Shown in pieces: positions 3,895 to 6,968 of a stretch of DNA of 6,968 nucleotides. A model generated the notes under the pieces. It made no database searches. It worked only from the letters and a program-made list of their open reading frames with translations, and was not told where the DNA came from. Source of the stretch: JAKSPM01 sp964450645 (GTDB lineage Bacteria > Bacillota > Clostridia > Oscillospirales > Oscillospiraceae); the NCBI GenBank assembly GCA_964450645.1, contig CAYVEB010000048.1, forward strand, positions 1-6,968. Reading direction: 5' to 3'. The position numbers and the translations under genes were made by a program. How positions within the stretch are numbered: the first letter of the stretch is position 1; every line of letters starts with the position of its first letter.

Positions 3895-5874
3895 ATGAAG
3901 AAAAAACTTGACTATGGCAACGACAGCATATCGTCTTTAAAAGGTGCCGAGCGGGTGCGCAAGCGTCCGGGGGTCATTTTCGGTTCCGACGGGCTGGACG
4001 GCTGCGAACACGCCATTTTTGAAATATTATCCAACGCCATCGACGAGGCCCGGGCTGGTTTTGGCAACTTGATCATCGTAACCCGCTACGCCGACCACTC
4101 TATCCAGGTGGAGGACTTCGGGCGCGGCTGCCCGGTGGACTGGAACGAGGCCGAGCAGCGCTACAACTGGGAACTCGTATTTTGCGAGATGTACGCCGGC
4201 GGGAAGTACCACAACGAAACCGAGGATCACTACGAATACAGCCTGGGCCTCAACGGCTTGGGCACTTGCGCGACGCAGTACGCCTCGGAGTATTTTGATG
4301 CCGTGATCTACCGCGACGGATTCCGTTACACCCTGCACTTTGAAAAGGGAGAGATCGTGGGCCAGATGCAAAAAACGCACGCCGACCGGAAGAAGACCGG
4401 TTCGTGTTTCCATTGGAAGCCGGATCTGGATGTATTTACAGAAATTGACGTCCCGGTGGAATATTTTCTGGACGTGCTAAAGCGGCAGGCCGTCGTCAAC
4501 GCCGGAGTCACTTTCCGTTTCCGCAACGAGGTAGACGGCAAAATGGAAACCACCGACTTTTGCTATCAAGATGGAATTGTGGACTACATCCGGGAACTGA
4601 CAGAAGATCAGTCCTTTACTATGCCGCAATTTTGGCAGGCCGAACGCCAGGGCCGGGACCGGGAGGATAAGCCGGAATATAAGCTGAAAATCACGGCCGC
4701 GTTGTGCTTTTCCAAGACGCTGAGCCATCTGGAATACTACCACAACTCCTCCTGGCTGGAACACGGCGGCGCGCCGGAAAAGGCGGTTCGCAACGCCTTC
4801 GTCTACGCCATCGACGCCTATATCAAAAGCGCCGGTAAATACACCAAAAACGAGAGCAAAATCATGTTCCAGGACGTAGCCGGGTGTCTCGTTCTGGTAA
4901 CAAATTGCTTTTCGACCCAGGCATCCTACGAGAACCAGACCAAAAAGGCAATTACCAACAAATTTATCCAGGACGCCATGACCGCGTTTTTCCGGGAACA
5001 GCTGCAAATCTATTTTATTGAAAACAAGCAGGAGGCCGACCGCATTGCCGATCAGGTCCTGCTCAACAAGCGCAGCCGCGAGACCGCCGAGAAAACCCGG
5101 CTGAGCATCAAGAAAAAGCTGTCCGGCGCGATCGACATCGCCAACCGGGTGGAAAAATTTGTGGACTGCCGCAGCCGGGACGTGAGCAAGCGGGAGATCT
5201 ATATTGTGGAGGGTGACTCGGCTCTGGGTGCTGTCAAGCTCTCCCGCGACGCCGAGTTCCAGGGAATCATGCCCGTCCGGGGAAAAATTCTGAACTGTCT
5301 GAAGGCCGGCTACAACCGCATTTTTGAGTCGGATATTATCACCAATTTGATGAAAGTGCTGGGCTGCGGCGTGGAGGTCGAGGGGAAAAAAGGCAGGGAT
5401 CTGTCCGGCTTTTCCCTGGACAATCTGCGGTGGAACAAGGTGATCATCTGCACGGACGCCGACGTGGACGGCTACCAAATCCGCACATTGATTCTGACGA
5501 TGATCTACCGCCTTTGCCCGACCTTGATCCGGGAGGGCTATATATACATCGCGGAGTCTCCCCTGTTTGAAATTCACTGTAAGGACAAAACCTGGTTCGC
5601 CTACAACGAGCAGGAAAAGGCGGCCATCTTAAAACAGCTGGATGGGGAAAAAGTTTCCATTTCCCGATCAAAGGGCCTGGGCGAAAACGACCCGGAAATG
5701 ATGTGGATGACCACCATGAACCCCGCCACGCGTCGGCTGATCAAAATTATGCCGGAGGATATGGCGCGGACTGACGCCTATTTTGAATTGCTGTTGGGCA
5801 ACAATCTGGCGGGTCGTAAGGAGCATATTGCGGAAAATGGCCATAAATTCCTGGAATTGGCCGATATCTCGTAG
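3895..5874 (+). CDS. parE: Type IIA DNA topoisomerase subunit B (ParE/GyrB-like, divergent)
   Basis: This 659-residue subunit binds and hydrolyses ATP and carries the TOPRIM metal site for cutting DNA. The GHKL ATPase domain comes first: EILSNAIDEA (43-52, catalytic Glu43 and Asn47), VEDFGRGCPVD (72-82) and the lid YAGGKY...GLNGLG (100-123). The transducer QTK loop reads YENQTK at 345-350, with the switch lysine at 350. TOPRIM follows: EGDSA (439-443), PVRGKILN, and DADVDG (521-526). KGLGENDPEMMW (593-604) is the family tail. Several normally fixed positions differ: DNGRG is DFGRG, GLHGVG is GLNGLG and DADVDGSH is DADVDGYQ. A GAGGAA at 3885-3890 supports the ATG. Subunit A follows 15 bases later. 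The paralogue cannot be decided by eye; parE is preferred because the pair stands alone, away from any oriC genes, but gyrB-like remains possible. Confidence 0.9.
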   Translation: MKKKLDYGNDSISSLKGAERVRKRPGVIFGSDGLDGCEHAIFEILSNAIDEARAGFGNLIIVTRYADHSIQVEDFGRGCPVDWNEAEQRYNWELVFCEMYAGGKYHNETEDHYEYSLGLNGLGTCATQYASEYFDAVIYRDGFRYTLHFEKGEIVGQMQKTHADRKKTGSCFHWKPDLDVFTEIDVPVEYFLDVLKRQAVVNAGVTFRFRNEVDGKMETTDFCYQDGIVDYIRELTEDQSFTMPQFWQAERQGRDREDKPEYKLKITAALCFSKTLSHLEYYHNSSWLEHGGAPEKAVRNAFVYAIDAYIKSAGKYTKNESKIMFQDVAGCLVLVTNCFSTQASYENQTKKAITNKFIQDAMTAFFREQLQIYFIENKQEADRIADQVLLNKRSRETAEKTRLSIKKKLSGAIDIANRVEKFVDCRSRDVSKREIYIVEGDSALGAVKLSRDAEFQGIMPVRGKILNCLKAGYNRIFESDIITNLMKVLGCGVEVEGKKGRDLSGFSLDNLRWNKVIICTDADVDGYQIRTLILTMIYRLCPTLIREGYIYIAESPLFEIHCKDKTWFAYNEQEKAAILKQLDGEKVSISRSKGLGENDPEMMWMTTMNPATRRLIKIMPEDMARTDAYFELLLGNNLAGRKEHIAENGHKFLELADIS

Positions 5875-5889
5875 GCATGAGGAGGAAAT

Positions 5890-6968
5890 ATGCCAAGAAA
5901 GAAGAAGAATGACCCCGTCAAGCGGGCCGACAACTCCCATGTGGAGGGCCTGCACGGCGAGGTGACGGAACAGCCGATCAGCCAGACGCTGGAAGTCAAC
6001 TTTATGCCGTACGCCATGAGCGTAATCGTTTCGCGAGCGATCCCGGAGATCGACGGCTTTAAGCCCTCCCATCGGAAGCTGCTGTACACGATGTATAAAA
6101 TGGGGCTGCTGAACGGCGCTCGAACCAAATCCGCCAATATCGTCGGCCAGACCATGCGCTTAAATCCCCACGGCGACGCGGCCATCTATGAGACCATGGT
6201 GCGCCTGTCCCGCGGCAACGGCGCGCTGCTGACACCCTTTGTGGACTCCAAGGGCAACTTTGGAAAGGTGTATTCCCGGGATATGTCCTACGCGGCGTCC
6301 CGCTACACAGAGGCGAAGCTGGATCCCATTTGCATCGAGCTGTTCCGGGACATCGACGCCGACACGGTGGACTTCGTGGACAACTACGACGCCACCATGA
6401 AGGAGCCAACGCTCCTGCCCACGTCTTTCCCCAACGTTTTGGTGTCCGCCAACACGGGCATTGCCGTGGGAATGGCCAGCAACATCTGCGGCTTTAATTT
6501 GAAAGAGGTCTGCGAGACGGCGATCGCCTGGATCCGCAACCCCGACTGCGATCTGCTGGAAACGCTCCCCGCGCCGGACTTTCCCACCGGCGGCGAAATT
6601 CTCTATGATCCGCTGGAGATGCTCAATATTTACAACACGGGCCGCGGCTCTTTCAAACTTCGCGCCAGGTGGCGCTATGTGAAAGAGGGAAATCTCATTG
6701 AAATCTATGAAATTCCCTATACGGCTACGACGGAAGCCATTATGGACAAGGTCGCGGAGCTGATCAAGGCCGGAAAAATTCGGGAGATTTCCGACATGCG
6801 TGACGAGACGGACTTGTCCGGCCTGAAACTGGCAATCGACCTCAAGCGCGGGGTAGATCCGGACAAATTGATGCAAAAGCTGTTTCAATCCACGCCTTTG
6901 CTGGACAGTTATTCGTGTAATTTCAATATCCTCATCGCCGGGATGCCCAAGGTCATGGGGATCCGCGA
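5890..6968 (+). CDS. parC: Type IIA DNA topoisomerase subunit A (ParC/GyrA-like, divergent), C-terminus cut by window
   Basis: This subunit cuts and rejoins both DNA strands; 359 codons are visible and the frame is open at the window end. After a basic, probably flexible N-terminus (MPRKKKNDPVKR) comes the winged-helix breakage domain. Tyr139 in AASRYTEAK is the catalytic tyrosine, with Arg138 beside it. NPHGDAAIYETMVRL (92-106) is the quinolone-contact helix and VDSKGNFG (118-125) the following loop; PNVLVSANTGIAVGMASN lies further on. Compared with GyrA/ParC, the serine of GDS is alanine (97), the helix acid is Glu101, and DVRDGLKP is one residue shorter (EIDGFKP). The ATG at 5890 has AGGAGG at 5880-5885 and lies 15 bases after subunit B, so they form one operon and one A2B2 enzyme. 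The C-terminal domain that would show a GyrA box is not in the window, so gyrase and topoisomerase IV cannot be separated. Confidence 0.88.
   Translation, partial: MPRKKKNDPVKRADNSHVEGLHGEVTEQPISQTLEVNFMPYAMSVIVSRAIPEIDGFKPSHRKLLYTMYKMGLLNGARTKSANIVGQTMRLNPHGDAAIYETMVRLSRGNGALLTPFVDSKGNFGKVYSRDMSYAASRYTEAKLDPICIELFRDIDADTVDFVDNYDATMKEPTLLPTSFPNVLVSANTGIAVGMASNICGFNLKEVCETAIAWIRNPDCDLLETLPAPDFPTGGEILYDPLEMLNIYNTGRGSFKLRARWRYVKEGNLIEIYEIPYTATTEAIMDKVAELIKAGKIREISDMRDETDLSGLKLAIDLKRGVDPDKLMQKLFQSTPLLDSYSCNFNILIAGMPKVMGIR

Noticed and set aside
3603..3911. Plus-strand frame of 102 codons between ttcA and the topoisomerase operon
   Set aside because: It starts inside a hairpin, passes through the intrinsic terminator and the downstream promoter, and overlaps the start of subunit B.
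4477..5577. Long minus-strand frame (366 codons) inside the topoisomerase B gene
   Set aside because: It is antisense to the TOPRIM and transducer regions, whose motifs are clear on the plus strand; a GC-rich third position on the plus strand opens the opposite frame.
6160..6888. Minus-strand frame of 242 codons opposite the topoisomerase A gene
   Set aside because: The plus strand encodes unmistakable GyrA/ParC motifs here; the opposite frame is a codon-bias shadow.

Overview
The window looks like the chromosome of a low-to-mid GC Firmicute, most likely a gut-type clostridium near the Oscillospirales or Ruminococcaceae. The evidence is strong AGGAGG-type ribosome binding sites, textbook sigma-A promoters in AT-rich intergenic gaps, an L13-S9 operon of Firmicute type, and a ParA/ParB pair of the kind carried by clostridial Tn1549-like conjugative elements. 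The host assignment is inference; no 16S or other marker is present.

Layout. (1) 1-846, minus strand: the start of a parB-like gene (1-65, cut by the window) overlapped by a complete parA-like gene (22-846). (2) 847-1738: almost 0.9 kb with no convincing protein gene. It holds a chain of hairpins upstream of parA (872-1274), AT-rich A-tract DNA (1314-1350), a minus-strand intrinsic terminator (1344-1380), an array of GTTGTCCC repeats (1563-1634) with an inverted half-copy, and the terminator behind rpsI (1681-1714). I read this as one end of an integrative conjugative element inserted at the 3' end of rpsI, with the rest of the element beyond base 1. (3) 1739-2703, minus strand: rpsI and rplM behind a near-consensus sigma-A promoter. 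(4) 2754-3800, plus strand: a divergent promoter, a TtcA-type tRNA thiolase, a possible 47-residue small ORF and a strong intrinsic terminator. (5) 3825-6968, plus strand: a promoter and a two-gene operon for a divergent type IIA topoisomerase, subunit B complete and subunit A cut by the window end.

How the parts work together. The chromosomal part is housekeeping: ribosomal proteins, tRNA modification and DNA topology. The ParA/ParB pair would stabilise the mobile element when it is excised and circular. Two minus-strand terminators lie between the highly expressed ribosomal operon and the element's genes and would insulate them from each other.

The least explained material is the hairpin-rich leader of parA, where the non-Watson-Crick pairs in three stems become G-U pairs only in the minus-strand transcript, and the repeat array next to rpsI. 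The topoisomerase pair is also unusual at several normally invariant positions, including the quinolone-contacting serine of subunit A. No defence system, CRISPR array, transposase or integrase is visible in the window.
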